Of a stretch of 64,000 bases of DNA, positions 46,601-47,786 are shown piece by piece (positions within the stretch are counted from its first letter, which is position 1; each line of letters opens with the position of its first letter). The notes beneath the pieces were generated by a model that had not been told where the DNA came from, made no database searches, and saw nothing but the letters and a program-made list of their open reading frames with translations. The stretch spans positions 91,719,319-91,783,318 of the forward strand of contig CP136066.1 in the NCBI GenBank assembly GCA_032622095.1, read 5' to 3'. Source of the DNA: Siphonodentalium dalli. Taxonomy: Eukaryota > Mollusca > Scaphopoda > Gadilida > Siphonodentaliidae. Position numbers and translations under genes: made by a program.

Positions 46601-47786
46601 GACTTACAGTAATGCCCTTAGTAATCAACTCCTCATTGAGAGCTTTCCGATGAATGGCAACAAGCCATATTTCCGCCTAAATCTTGAAAAATTACCCATA
46701 ATTCTGCTGTGGTTAAGGAGACGATTATTCAGGGCATTATTGTAACTCATCATTTGTTTATTACTGAATGGATAATATTATCGCCACAAGTGTGGCCCCT
46801 TGAGCATAATACCTATTTGCACACATTGTCAGTTGGGGATTTTTGGTGGGTGTTTTTTTAATAAAGCATGGGGATTGATTTACTTGTCCATTCAATCTAA
46901 GCAAACTGCATGCCCACAACATTGGGCTGATTTGACGTAACGTTGGGAGATAACTCATTCTGCAGTGTGTCCTGCAATAAAATCTAACATCTTTCCCATC
47001 AAAACTTTATTGAATTGTCATCACTTTTCACTCTTTACACTCAATGTATTAAAATAAAATATATTTCATATGGTCTTGTGATGAATGAGAACAAAAATCT
47101 GATTTGCAAACAGTTTTATTTGAGAATACATATAGGGTCTATACATTTAGAACAAAACAGCGTCCTTAGTTACAATAACAGCGCATGTGTCTTGAAGATG
47201 AACTATCTTCGCTTCGCTGGTCAAATCGTGATATTGATCGTTTTAATTTAGCTCAAAAACAAACATGTCAAATAAATATTTTATTGGAAATAAACATAAA
47301 GTTGTTAAATAAAAATTTGCAAAATAAAACTATATTAGATGACTGTACACAATTGAGTACATTGTCATTGATTTTGTCGACTGGGCATCTGGGCATCGCA
47401 GTTTTCGTTTTATTATGATTTGATCATGAAATGTTGATTAAATTGTACAACTTCTAGCACGAAACCCCATAAAAAACATAAAATATAATAATGTAACACA
47501 TATTTTAATTATTACATTCAATAAGAAGGGATAATTTTGTGTTACAATGCAATATTTTTCTCATAGATTATGATGGGGGGGGAAAAGGCAAAATTATTCC
47601 TGGGCGCTATGAACGCTAAAGGGTTAACCAAATTTCATGAAATTTATTTTTACTTGCAGTCGACATTCCAGAGGTCCTGTACACTGTGAAGTGTGTGGGA
47701 TTACAAGTCCTACGCCACAGCTACTTAATCTACATCTACACACAGAAACTCACAGAGTGCGACTGGAGAGGCTCACAGAATCATGA
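1541..47786 (+). CDS. TDRD9: TDRD9-like DEAH-box helicase/Tudor protein, C-terminal 820 residues, 20 exons (5' part outside window)
   Basis: Joined exons: 1541-1604, 4415-4516, 6203-6322, 7128-7235, 10477-10589, 14220-14312, 15326-15448, 20835-20934, 25033-25140, 25829-26062, 28072-28206, 28867-29001, 30710-30844, 34274-34344, 35919-36125, 36965-37103, 38431-38546, 41844-41910, 43678-43844, 47660-47786. They give 2464 coding bases with no stop and consistent phase at all junctions. TDRD9 is a DEAH-box RNA helicase with a Tudor domain that binds dimethyl-arginine marks on PIWI proteins and supports piRNA-guided transposon silencing in nuage. The helicase core is not in the window. Residue order in this part: helicase-associated/OB-like 1-131, RRM-like 132-241, extended Tudor about 242-478 (core FFVDFGN at 360-366), conserved C-terminal region 479-778, U1-type zinc finger 788-810. 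Residue numbers in the exon entries refer to this partial product. Similarity is from memory, not from a search. Confidence 0.93.
1641..1831. mobile_element. Family A palindromic MITE (Tc1/mariner-type, TA target)
   Basis: Begins CAGTAATGCCCTAAATAATC after TA and ends in the inverted form before TA. The arms are about 90 bp (CAGAATTATGGGTAA, GGATTTAGTCGGAAATATGG). It starts 36 bp after the exon 1 donor. Confidence 0.9.
2512..2772. mobile_element. Family B MITE, ends eroded
   Basis: Contains both diagnostic hairpins (2564-2620 and 2655-2720) and the subterminal CACAGGGTTTT...TCCAATCATGGAAAGG end; the terminal TTAA motifs are degraded. Confidence 0.75.
2773..4069. other. Intronic sequence without recognised features
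   Basis: About 1.3 kb of intron 1. I see only a poly-A run near 3493-3508 and no repeat shared with the rest of the window. A mild imperfect duplicate of the text around 2840-3010 occurs near 34540-34740 (shared ATGTC, CCCAATTTCACATGG and CCAAT motifs), suggesting an old dispersed repeat. Confidence 0.4.
4070..4325. mobile_element. Family B MITE, complete
   Basis: TTAACCCTTCCATGACTGGAG at the left, GTCAAGAAAGGGTTAA at the right, TTAA at both ends. Two hairpins with ATATATAAGAGAATGC arms. Lies 89 bp before exon 2. Confidence 0.9.
4415..4516 (+). CDS. TDRD9: TDRD9 exon 2 (residues 22-55)
   Basis: Acceptor TTGTTACAG|GTATGG and donor CATGAT|GTAAGT; 34 codons, phase 0 at both ends. The peptide runs VWKQKSDTGAF to KRRLHD and contains the tryptophan-lysine pair that follows the preceding AY/AF motif in DEAH helicase C-terminal regions. 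It belongs to the segment between the helicase-associated and OB-like folds. Length divisible by three means skipping would keep the frame. Confidence 0.9.
5094..5308. mobile_element. Family D palindromic MITE (piggyBac-type ends)
   Basis: TTAACCCTTTCAGTGCCAAG at the left and CTTGGCACTGAAAGGGTTAA at the right, with near-perfect arms across the whole element meeting at an AGAGCTCTAAGAGCT centre. Other copies at 20305 and 35429. Confidence 0.93.
5740..6115. mobile_element. Family C palindromic repeat
   Basis: Contains GGTGAATTTGGTGATGC and inverted counterparts near 5745-5775 and 5984-6080, with the typical internal AGCAGTTGAGGCCTAAGC and CCCATATGGGAAAAAGTAAC text. It matches 10975-11396 and 25187-25565. 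Ends not defined. Confidence 0.7.
6203..6322 (+). CDS. TDRD9: TDRD9 exon 3 (residues 56-95)
   Basis: Acceptor GATTTTACAG|GTACAT, donor CTGAAA|GTAAGT; 40 codons, phase 0-0. The peptide starts VHQLHGELSRRLESFNI, matching the helical 'ELYEELKTRISQFNM'-like stretch of vertebrate TDRD9, and ends KEKLLLK, just before the conserved GAFYPNYF motif. It lies in the helicase C-terminal helical/OB-like region. Confidence 0.92.
6352..6532. mobile_element. Family A palindromic MITE
   Basis: Right end GAGCATTACTG|TA is intact and the left end (ACTCTAAGTAATCAAC) is degraded. Arms match the other copies. It lies 29 bp after the exon 3 donor. Confidence 0.85.
6527..6768. mobile_element. Family F MITE, degraded
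   Basis: TTTCTATACTGAATGAATT at the left and TTTAGTATAGAAAGG at the right, with CAGATAATAAGTTCAACAAA between. TTAA ends lost. It abuts the family A copy before it. Confidence 0.7.
7128..7235 (+). CDS. TDRD9: TDRD9 exon 4 (residues 96-131), GAFYPNYF motif
   Basis: Acceptor GACTACAG|ATTGTT, donor GTCATT|GTAAGT; 36 codons, phase 0-0. IVLCGAFYPNYF followed by DEEM and TTV is a diagnostic TDRD9/Spindle-E signature: GAFYPN is the OB-fold motif of DEAH helicases, and the NYF/DEEM continuation is specific to this subfamily. This is the strongest single piece of evidence for the gene's identity in the helicase half. Confidence 0.96.
7449..8422. mobile_element. hAT-type non-autonomous element with 8-bp TSD
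   Basis: Starts CAGACCTGTTAC and ends GTAACAGGTCTG, flanked by GTGATCAC at 7441-7448 and 8423-8430. Because the duplication is itself palindromic, the inverted repeat extends to 23 bp. Subterminal TCACGG/CCGTGA repeats at both ends. No transposase frame. Confidence 0.9.
8660..8799. mobile_element. Family A palindromic MITE, shortened centre
   Basis: TA|CAGTAATGCTCTAAATAATC to GAGCATTACGG|TA. The usual central hairpin around GCCATTCATCGGAAAGCTCTC is missing. Confidence 0.9.
9125..10447. mobile_element. hAT-type element with 8-bp TSD, next to exon 5
   Basis: Starts TAGAGCTGAAACGG and ends CCGTTTCAGCTCTA, flanked by GTGATTTA at 9117-9124 and 10448-10455. Subterminal clusters of AACCGGTTA are present at both ends, as expected for transposase-binding repeats. 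1323 bp, no long frame. The right duplication ends 21 bp before exon 5. Confidence 0.95.
10477..10589 (+). CDS. TDRD9: TDRD9 exon 5 (residues 132-168), start of RRM-like linker
   Basis: Acceptor TTTATATTTAG|ATGAAG, donor ACAAA|GTAAGT; 37 codons plus two bases. The peptide MKGIPANEGVLYHEDIQRMF matches the vertebrate 'LKHIPPYGFLYYKQLQSLF' segment, an RNP-like beta-alpha start. The acceptor is very close to an upstream hAT element that ends at 10447. Confidence 0.93.
10975..11396. mobile_element. Family C palindromic repeat
   Basis: A hairpin at 11007-11095 with GAATGAGGTCCCCAGAGGG arms, then the internal text and a second, partly deleted hairpin to 11396. The motif TGCAGGCTTGTCCATGG near the right end is an inverted match to the start (CCATGGACAAGCCTGCA at 10969). 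Confidence 0.75.
11540..12685. mobile_element. Candidate DNA transposon remnant with GTCGCCCG inverted ends
   Basis: Left part has TTGTCGCCCG and a long palindrome (11575-11655, GAGGGAGACATTCTGTTCTCG); the right part repeats GCGGGCGACA, ATGTCTCCCGG and TTTGTCGCCCG in inverse orientation. An 85-bp tandem duplication (11951-12120) lies inside. Boundaries and duplication not resolved. Confidence 0.55.
11951..12120. repeat. Two 85-bp tandem units
   Basis: TTTTGCAATGTGG starts at 11951 and again at 12036. The two copies differ at a few positions (for example GTTGTGTACG versus GTCGTGTATG). Confidence 0.9.
12888..13230. repeat. Helentron/pearl-like repeat start with (GTCC)n stretch
   Basis: A short hairpin (TCCCCCGAAAAATTTATTTTTGGGGGA split around 12891-12918) is followed by a cluster of CCGTCCGTCC and text resembling the other GTCC-type repeats at 32685, 40780 and 60530. 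Class assignment is inferred from architecture. Confidence 0.5.
13449..13551. mobile_element. Family A MITE, right half only
   Basis: Begins inside the central hairpin (AGCTTTCCGATGAATGGC) and ends GAGCATTACTG|TA. The left arm is absent. Confidence 0.85.
13634..13880. mobile_element. Family B MITE, complete
   Basis: TTAACCCTTCCATAACTGG to CAATGAAGGGTTAA, TTAA at both ends. The second hairpin has lost part of its loop (13800-13818). Confidence 0.9.
13966..14180. mobile_element. Family A palindromic MITE, complete
   Basis: AGTAATGCTCTAAATAATTG to AGCATTACTG|TA, with the full central hairpin. It ends 39 bp before exon 6. Confidence 0.9.
14220..14312 (+). CDS. TDRD9: TDRD9 exon 6 (residues 169-199), RRM-like linker
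   Basis: Acceptor TTTATTTCAG|GGCG, donor ATGAG|GTAAAA. One base completes the split lysine codon; 30 codons and two bases follow. KAFVTFKR matches the RNP1-like 'KAFVEFSR' strand of vertebrate TDRD9, and GVYLALKM matches its 'AVYMAIKM' helix, so the reading frame and order are secure. Confidence 0.93.
14450..14875. mobile_element. Family H repeat (TTAA-flanked, ends in GAGTACCTTTAA)
   Basis: Contains GATTCGCATCGAGGAACCCACC, CTCAGAGTGATCAGATATTG and the right end GATTGAGTACCTTTAA, shared with 22686-23110, 43939-44340, 45743-46130, 59318-59950 and 62675-62998. Left end unclear. Confidence 0.7.
15326..15448 (+). CDS. TDRD9: TDRD9 exon 7 (residues 200-240), with GC splice donor
   Basis: Acceptor CTTTTCAG|GTATTTG. 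One base completes a split arginine codon, 40 codons follow (YLRLNLELRL to DDMSLSTN) and two bases (AG) remain. The only donor that keeps frame with exon 8 is AG|GCGAGT, a GC-AG intron; no nearby GT gives the required phase, and using GT at 15453 would put a stop early in exon 8. The content matches the hydrophobic strand and variable linker before the Tudor region. Confidence 0.88.
15613..16484. mobile_element. Family G hAT-type element with 8-bp TSD
   Basis: Starts CAGGGTTGGCAC and ends GCGCGAACTCTA, flanked by TATCCTGG at 15605-15612 and 16485-16492. Subterminal TTTGCCAA/TTTGGCAA repeats. No transposase frame. Confidence 0.92.
16560..17130. repeat. Helentron/pearl-like element with ~165-175 bp tandem units
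   Basis: TTACGCCCCTTTTTGGACTT recurs at about 16590, 16753 and 16926, with TCATAACTTTGGTTT and AGACCAGCCGGGG in each unit. It ends in a GC-richer segment (GGGGGCGTTACCTCCGCCC) near 17086. Confidence 0.7.
17131..18192. other. Intron 7 sequence without recognised elements
   Basis: No repeat shared with other parts of the window, and no frame with splice sites that fits TDRD9 (exon 7 joins exon 8 directly in phase). Confidence 0.4.
18201..19290. mobile_element. hAT-type element with 8-bp TSD
   Basis: Starts TAGAGATGGGCGGTA and ends TACCGCCCATCTCTA, flanked by CTGGAAGC at 18193-18200 and 19291-19298. Both ends are packed with TACCG/CGGTA repeats (GATACCG, ACCGATTTACCG), typical of transposase-binding sites. 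1090 bp, no long frame. Confidence 0.97.
19549..19912. repeat. 31-bp minisatellite, about 12 units
   Basis: Unit of the form GACAACCAGGCTCATAACC plus ATAACCTAATCT, with point variation between units and spacing of about 31 bp. Confidence 0.95.
20305..20468. mobile_element. Family D MITE, left end truncated
   Basis: The right arm to CTTGGCACTGAAAGGGTTAA is complete; the left arm starts at AATTTATTGATTATAATAATG, so about 45 bp are missing. The centre has an extra AGAGCTCTA. Confidence 0.88.
20835..20934 (+). CDS. TDRD9: TDRD9 exon 8 (residues 241-274), entry to extended Tudor domain
   Basis: Acceptor TTCTTTTCAG|ATTG, donor ACAGAT|GTAAGT. One base completes a split arginine codon, 33 codons follow, ending in phase 0. 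LKQVT corresponds to the 'FQKQTV' stretch, and TVISIAITD to the 'TVTDLLLTIDVTEV' strand that opens the extended Tudor (SN-like) part. The other two frames contain early stops. Confidence 0.88.
21010..21460. mobile_element. Family C repeat, two hairpins
   Basis: Hairpins at 21014-21107 and 21334-21433 with AATGAGGTCCCCAA-like arms, separated by the family's internal segment (CAGTTTCTCTATATCCCC). Confidence 0.75.
21660..21815. repeat. Imperfect inverted repeat
   Basis: Arms GATCTCACATGAGTTTCTAT / ATAGAACGAGTTTGAGATA with a centre at GAGCTGAGGTTTACCGAAGCTC: a MITE-like palindrome seen once in the window. Confidence 0.75.
22065..22195. repeat. Imperfect inverted repeat
   Basis: ACATTCTGACCAAAGT at 22087 pairs with ACTTTGGTCAGAATGT at 22163, and CTCAGTTGTTT with AAACTATTGAG at the outside. 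Confidence 0.75.
22510..22655. repeat. Imperfect inverted repeat
   Basis: TTTTTGTTTGAATACC at 22517 pairs with GGTATTCAAACAAAAA near 22628, with CTCATGAGTGTCTGG / CCAGACATGAATGAG inside. Confidence 0.75.
22686..23110. mobile_element. Family H element, complete, TTAA on both sides
   Basis: TTAA|AGGTACTCAATCCGAT at the left and ATCGGATTGAGTACCT|TTAA at the right. Subterminal CCACCCATCAAAGCTCAGAG and its inverse near 23000. A central segment separates the arms. Confidence 0.85.
23974..24462. mobile_element. Family E element (TTAACCCTTTCAGTGCCAG ends)
   Basis: TTAACCCTTTCAGTGCCAGA at the left and CTGGCACTGAAAGGGTTAA at the right. The ends resemble family D, but the inside has the family B-type hairpin (24030-24094) with a CGACCATAGGTCG variant tip. 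Second copy, inverted, at 32141. Confidence 0.88.
24570..24797. mobile_element. Family B MITE, left end eroded
   Basis: Two hairpins and right end CGTCATGAAAGGGTTAA; the left terminal TTAACCC is not recognisable. Confidence 0.82.
25033..25140 (+). CDS. TDRD9: TDRD9 exon 9 (residues 275-310), extended Tudor domain
   Basis: Acceptor CTCATTACAG|ATTCGA, donor CTAGCA|GTAAGT; 36 codons, phase 0-0. ECGHFWARYAE is the typical Tudor-family opening strand (vertebrate form: VGHFWGYRID), where a protein 'G-H/D-F-W-A' element packs against the Tudor barrel. The rest (YIQHLLNEKGG) is the expected helix. Confidence 0.94.
25187..25565. mobile_element. Family C repeat
   Basis: Hairpin 25196-25280 and a second partial hairpin 25479-25553, with AACTTCAACTGGGCAACTTC and CTAGATCTCCCATAGCAG between. 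Confidence 0.75.
25623..25802. mobile_element. Left half of a family A MITE joined to a family F fragment
   Basis: TA|CAGTAATGCGCTAAGTAATC to the central CATTCATCGGAAAGCTCTCAC, then a jump to another CAGTAATGCCC (25744) and family F end text (GGGATAACTACTCATC, TTTAGTATAGAAAGGG). It ends 27 bp before exon 10. Confidence 0.75.
25829..26062 (+). CDS. TDRD9: TDRD9 exon 10 (residues 311-388), Tudor core
   Basis: Acceptor CTTTCCCTAG|CCTGTG, donor TTCCAG|GTATTA; 78 codons, phase 0-0, the longest exon here. It carries the Tudor barrel: GMCVAAPY at 319-326, YYRARI at 334-339, FFVDFGN at 360-366 (aromatic cage and the Asp-x-Gly-Asn turn), and ending LPPQVIDIPFQ. Aromatic residues at expected cage positions suggest methyl-arginine binding is retained. 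Between YYRARI and AEVFF there is a basic loop (TRKQRKQ) about ten residues longer than I recall for vertebrate TDRD9. Confidence 0.97.
26131..26396. mobile_element. Family B MITE
   Basis: Left end degraded (CCTTTAATGACAGGAGC), right end CATTGAAGGGTTAA intact. Both hairpins present. Confidence 0.85.
26480..27880. repeat. Helentron/pearl-like element with diverged tandem units
   Basis: At least six diverged units carrying GGCACACCCTACAG, TCACCAAACTTCA, GACCTATAGATGGGAGC and GCCATCTTGGATTT. It fills most of intron 10. The same unit text recurs in intron 18 (42640-43440). The end has a short hairpin (GTGTCATTGACACTT). Confidence 0.75.
28072..28206 (+). CDS. TDRD9: TDRD9 exon 11 (residues 389-433), extended Tudor domain
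   Basis: Acceptor AACATTCCAG|GCATTT, donor GCACAG|GTAATA; 45 codons, phase 0-0. AFECFLCNIRPSA followed by W and F matches the post-barrel SN-like strand 'ALEFKICKMRPSA...W...F' of TDRD9. The join PFQ-AFEC to exon 10 reproduces the universal Tudor-family 'PxQA' motif. Confidence 0.95.
28680..28764. mobile_element. Family B MITE, right-end fragment
   Basis: ATGGGAGACTCGCATATATA to CATGGAACAGTTAA; only the second hairpin arm and right end remain. Confidence 0.8.
28867..29001 (+). CDS. TDRD9: TDRD9 exon 12 (residues 434-478), end of extended Tudor domain
   Basis: Acceptor TATTTTCAG|ATCTAT, donor TCAAAG|GTACGG; 45 codons, phase 0-0. IYSVVDSTLRVEL is the SN-like strand, and AEYTEESFASK matches vertebrate 'AELTEESYESK' closely. 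That motif marks the end of the extended Tudor fold ('G-x-A' type ending). Confidence 0.95.
29330..29504. mobile_element. Family A palindromic MITE
   Basis: TA|CAGTAATGCCCAAAGTAATT to GGGCATTACTG|TA; the variant arms (GACCACTTAACCACAGCAG) match on both sides. Confidence 0.92.
29723..29977. mobile_element. Family B MITE, complete
   Basis: TTAACCCTTTCATGATGGGAG to GTCATGGAAGGGTTAA, TTAA at both ends. The hairpin tips carry a GTCGCACATAGC variant on both sides. Confidence 0.9.
29978..30700. other. Intron 12 sequence without recognised elements
   Basis: Loose repetition of GATAA..TCCAGTTT..GAAAATAAAGTTG-type text (30250-30540), similar to the diverged units of the Helentron-like repeats, but too degraded to define. 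Confidence 0.35.
30710..30844 (+). CDS. TDRD9: TDRD9 exon 13 (residues 479-523)
   Basis: Acceptor TTATTACAG|AGAAAC, donor CAAAGG|GTGAGA; 45 codons, phase 0-0. The peptide starts RNHEMREKC and contains RNYLEVEMKAGSS, matching the helix after the Tudor domain and the following strand in vertebrate TDRD9 (SHEVLK..., ...YLIRILLES). It is less conserved than its neighbours, but its length, phase and position fit. It is the third consecutive exon of exactly 135 bp. Confidence 0.85.
31190..31650. repeat. Two diverged ~170-bp tandem units
   Basis: GGTGACTTTTGATGGCAAAGGC (31369) and GGTGACTTTCGATGCCAAAGGC (31538) head the shared text through ACATTACAAG and GGAATGAATTGAGTTATGG / GGAATTAATTGAGTTATGG. 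Confidence 0.75.
32141..32387. mobile_element. Family E element, inverted relative to 23974 copy
   Basis: TTAACCCTTTGAGTGCCAGG to CCACTCAAAGGGTTAA. The hairpin 32270-32333 has the CGACCTATGGTCG tip. A run of about 20 A lies at 32238-32261. Confidence 0.88.
32395..32600. mobile_element. Family B MITE, right end truncated
   Basis: TTAACCCTTTCCTGATGGC at the left, both hairpins present, stops after AGAGAATGCATTGTG. Confidence 0.83.
32685..33291. repeat. Helentron/pearl-like element with GTCC start and tandem units
   Basis: Starts TTATACCCCCCGCAACGAAG, then a CGTCCGTCCATCGTCC cluster, then units with CATGGGAACCTGTGCACC and GATTATGACGTCTGTC, and ends CCCATTGGGACAGTCACACC|TCTAG. The 3' hairpin plus CTAG end fits Helitron-like termini. 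Confidence 0.65.
33707..33884. mobile_element. Family C MITE, full palindrome
   Basis: CAAGCCTTGAAATAGTGTGT at the left and ACACTATTTCAAGGCTTG at the right, with two AATGAGG hairpin modules between. It shows the family's true outer end. Confidence 0.88.
34014..34158. repeat. Imperfect inverted repeat
   Basis: GGAGATAAAGGTACCCTGTT pairs with ACAGAGTACGTTTATCTCC, with TTCGAGCATAAAA / CTTCATGCTCAAA inside. Confidence 0.75.
34274..34344 (+). CDS. TDRD9: TDRD9 exon 14 (residues 524-546)
   Basis: Acceptor TTACTTCTAG|GTGAGA, donor TTGAG|GTAATT; 23 codons plus two bases. VRLTGPNNPNEMEF corresponds to 'AELHGPFNPYELKC' in vertebrate TDRD9: a G-P-x-N-P motif that opens the conserved C-terminal region. 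Confidence 0.9.
34798..34886. mobile_element. Family B MITE, right-end fragment
   Basis: CTCCCTATGGGAGACTCGC to CATTGAAGGGTTAA; only half of the element. Confidence 0.8.
35000..35187. mobile_element. Family C fragment
   Basis: AAAAAGTAACTAAAAACAATG through a hairpin (35062-35150, GAATGAGGTCCCCAGG arms) to GACACACTATTTGCAGGCTTG. Confidence 0.78.
35300..35863. mobile_element. hAT-type MITE with 8-bp TSD, hosting a nested family D element
   Basis: Starts CAGGGACCAGCCTAGAG and ends CTCTAGGCTGGTCCCTG, flanked by GTTTTTCC at 35292-35299 and 35864-35871. Related copy at 55294-55630. A family D MITE sits at 35429-35644. The right duplication ends 47 bp before exon 15. Confidence 0.95.
35429..35644. 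mobile_element. Family D MITE nested in a hAT-type element
   Basis: TTAACCCTTTCAGTGCCAAG to CTTGGCACTGAAAGGGTTAA with TTAA at both ends and near-perfect arms. The related hAT copy has a single TTAA at the same place (55423-55426), so the unoccupied site is visible. Confidence 0.96.
35919..36125 (+). CDS. TDRD9: TDRD9 exon 15 (residues 547-615), AGLPA motif
   Basis: Acceptor CTCTTCCCAG|GTCTAT, donor TTCAG|GTAATT; one base, 68 codons and two bases. IEPESVNSIAI, QRMM, TTIMPAIAGLPAI and FTPAAEFR match the vertebrate segments IEKESINSVII, QRML, TSLMPHIPGLPAL and FAPVIELR. A MITE begins 5 bp after the end of this exon. Confidence 0.96.
36131..36350. mobile_element. Family F MITE directly after the exon 15 donor
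   Basis: TTAACCTTTTCTATCCTGAATG to TTAGTATATAAAGTGTTAA. The first TTAA overlaps positions +6 to +9 of intron 15 (AG|GTAATTTAA). Confidence 0.85.
36469..36650. mobile_element. Family A palindromic MITE
   Basis: TA|CAGTAATGCTCTAAATAATC to GAGCATTACTG|TA. The left arm has lost GGGTAATTTTTCAGGATTTAG; the right arm is complete. Confidence 0.92.
36965..37103 (+). CDS. TDRD9: TDRD9 exon 16 (residues 616-662)
   Basis: Acceptor CTTCACAG|AACGG, donor TGCCAA|GTAAGT; one base completes a split arginine codon, then 46 codons. YTGAICGLGYDSRT and ILPDHDMEITFDVQ match vertebrate YTGVLCGLGWNPAT and ILPEHDMELAFDVQ almost residue for residue. Together with exon 15 it is one of the best conserved parts of the C-terminal region. 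Confidence 0.97.
37129..37951. mobile_element. Family G hAT-type element with nested family A MITE
   Basis: AGGGTTTCACTGCTGCTTGGC at the left and TTTGGGCCAGTGTGGACCATG at the right, with TTTGGCAAA text near both ends. No clear target duplication. The family A MITE at 37286-37436 is inside it. Confidence 0.75.
37286..37436. mobile_element. Family A MITE, left arm shortened
   Basis: TA|CAGTAATGCCCTAAG to GGGCATTACTG|TA; the left arm jumps from GCAGAATTATG to the central hairpin. Confidence 0.92.
38431..38546 (+). CDS. TDRD9: TDRD9 exon 17 (residues 663-700)
   Basis: Acceptor GTTACTTCAG|ATAAAT, donor CTCGA|GTAAGT; 38 codons plus two bases. INGVRLAVDIIL corresponds to 'VNILRAAINKLV', and WGPDAVQRLQEEARKKLL to 'LGPERVAQLQDIARQKLL' in vertebrate TDRD9. 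It forms a strand plus an amphipathic helix. Confidence 0.95.
39225..40748. mobile_element. Family C repeat split by a later insertion
   Basis: Left part 39225-39441 (hairpin GATTGAGGTCCCCTGAGGG, then AGTTTCTATATCTAATTTGCAG) and right part from 40552 (AAGGTGACTAATGGGTGAAC to GCAAATGACACACACTATTTGCAGCC) read as one element. The insertion occupies 39442-40551. Confidence 0.8.
39442..40551. mobile_element. Non-autonomous DNA transposon with 8-bp TSD and long internal inverted repeat
   Basis: Starts CACAGGTATTATAG and ends CAAATACATGTG (inverted match to CACA-GTATT), flanked by ATCAAGGT at 39434-39441 and 40552-40559. Inside, about 240-bp imperfect arms (39640-39880 versus 40080-40310) share CCCGAAACGTC, ATAGCCCTATTGTCAAACAG and TACATCGA text. 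hAT- or P-like by duplication length. Confidence 0.85.
40780..41815. repeat. Helentron/pearl-like element with five ~165-185 bp tandem units
   Basis: A G/C-rich start (AAAGGGGGGTATACTG) and GTCCGTCTGTCGTCCGTCC lead into units headed by TGTCTGTTCATGTC and containing GATCTCAATG, GGTATGGATGTTCACTAC and TCCATTCTAGAGTTATTCATC. It ends about 25 bp before exon 18. Confidence 0.8.
41844..41910 (+). CDS. TDRD9: TDRD9 exon 18 (residues 701-723), ERPYQWNQ motif; 3' end tandemly duplicated
   Basis: Acceptor TTCATTATTGCAG|GTTAGT, first donor AACCAG|GTATGT. One base completes a split glutamate codon, then 22 codons. YERPYQWNQ matches the vertebrate 'HEKPYEWNQ' motif. The last part of the exon plus its donor recurs in a 45-bp tandem array up to 42057, so alternative donors exist after 41955, 42000 and 42045. 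Each keeps the frame, and each would add 15 residues beginning VCSLK. Confidence 0.92.
41878..42057 (+). repeat. Four-copy 45-bp tandem repeat spanning exon 18 end and splice donor
   Basis: Units at 41878-41922, 41923-41967, 41968-42012 and 42013-42057. Each has the last 33 exon bases (ending AACCAG) followed by GTATGTAGTCTT. Unit 1 differs from units 2-4 at one third-codon position (CCA versus CCG, both proline); units 2-4 look identical. All four donors are CAG|GTATGT. Read through, the array is stop-free for all four units and meets a stop only after 42110. Confidence 0.97.
42061..42454. mobile_element. piggyBac-like MITE (CCCTTTACCCAAC ends) abutting the exon 18 array
   Basis: CCCTTTACCCAACAAAACGGCC at the left pairs with GGCCGTTCTGTTGGGTAAAGGG at the right. 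It is flanked by TTAT on both sides (42057-42060, 42455-42458). Two family-B/E type hairpins inside (42208-42277, 42361-42427) with CGACCATAGGTCG tips. Confidence 0.9.
42640..43520. repeat. Helentron/pearl-like element with diverged tandem units
   Basis: Units contain GGCTACAGGTCGTAC, GATCATCATGAAATTTGTCATGG and GCCAGCAGCCATCTTGGATTT, related to those in intron 10. It ends with the short hairpin GTGTCATGGACACTT. Confidence 0.75.
43678..43844 (+). CDS. TDRD9: TDRD9 exon 19 (residues 724-778)
   Basis: Acceptor TATTTTTGTAG|GTGAAG, donor AACAG|GTGAAT; 55 codons plus two bases. VKKEDLISVSADE continues the WNQ-V-D-P-like junction of vertebrate TDRD9, and YLLNLHSGIKL aligns with 'FLYQLHKLVVL', which is near the vertebrate C-terminus. 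A basic, helical tail (SRLLKHEKQLHQTAN) follows. The gene continues past the point where I recall the vertebrate protein ending. Confidence 0.9.
43939..44335. mobile_element. Family H element
   Basis: TTAA|AGGTACTCAATCCGATTAG at the left; the internal AGCCACTTGATTTTAGAGTTATCC is the inverse of the other copies. The right end is degraded and runs into a family B element at 44336. Confidence 0.75.
44336..44585. mobile_element. Family B MITE, complete
   Basis: TTAACCCTTTCATGACTGGAG to CAGTCATGGAAGGGTTAA, TTAA on both sides; the first hairpin has lost its tip. Confidence 0.9.
44610..45740. other. AT-rich intron 19 sequence
   Basis: Starts TTAACCCTTTACCCAATAAGG near 44604, resembling a piggyBac-type end, but no matching element body was recognised. 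The remainder is AT-rich without shared repeats. Confidence 0.35.
45743..46130. mobile_element. Family H element
   Basis: ATTAAAGGTACTAAATCTGATG, CCACCCGCCAAAGCTCAGAG and TGGATAACTCTAAAATCAAGTG are diagnostic; the right end is lost. Confidence 0.72.
46607..46742. mobile_element. Family A MITE, left arm deleted
   Basis: TA|CAGTAATGCCCTTAGTAATC, then directly the centre and the full right arm to GGGCATTATTG|TA. Confidence 0.9.
46743..47640. other. AT-rich intron 19 sequence without recognised elements
   Basis: No shared repeats. GCTAAAGGGTTAA at 47613-47625 resembles a piggyBac-type right end 35 bp upstream of exon 20, with no clear partner. Confidence 0.35.
47660..47786 (+). CDS. TDRD9: TDRD9 exon 20: C-terminal U1-type zinc finger and stop
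   Basis: Acceptor TTTTTACTTGCAG|TCGACA; one base completes a split serine codon, then 41 codons and TGA at 47784-47786. CEVCG...LNLHLHTETH gives Cys788-x2-Cys791-x12-His804-x5-His810, the spacing of U1-type C2H2 zinc fingers, which commonly bind double-stranded RNA. Phase matches exon 19 exactly. It is a real zinc-finger coding exon; that it belongs to this transcript is inferred from phase, strand and distance (3.8-kb intron). Confidence 0.85.
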
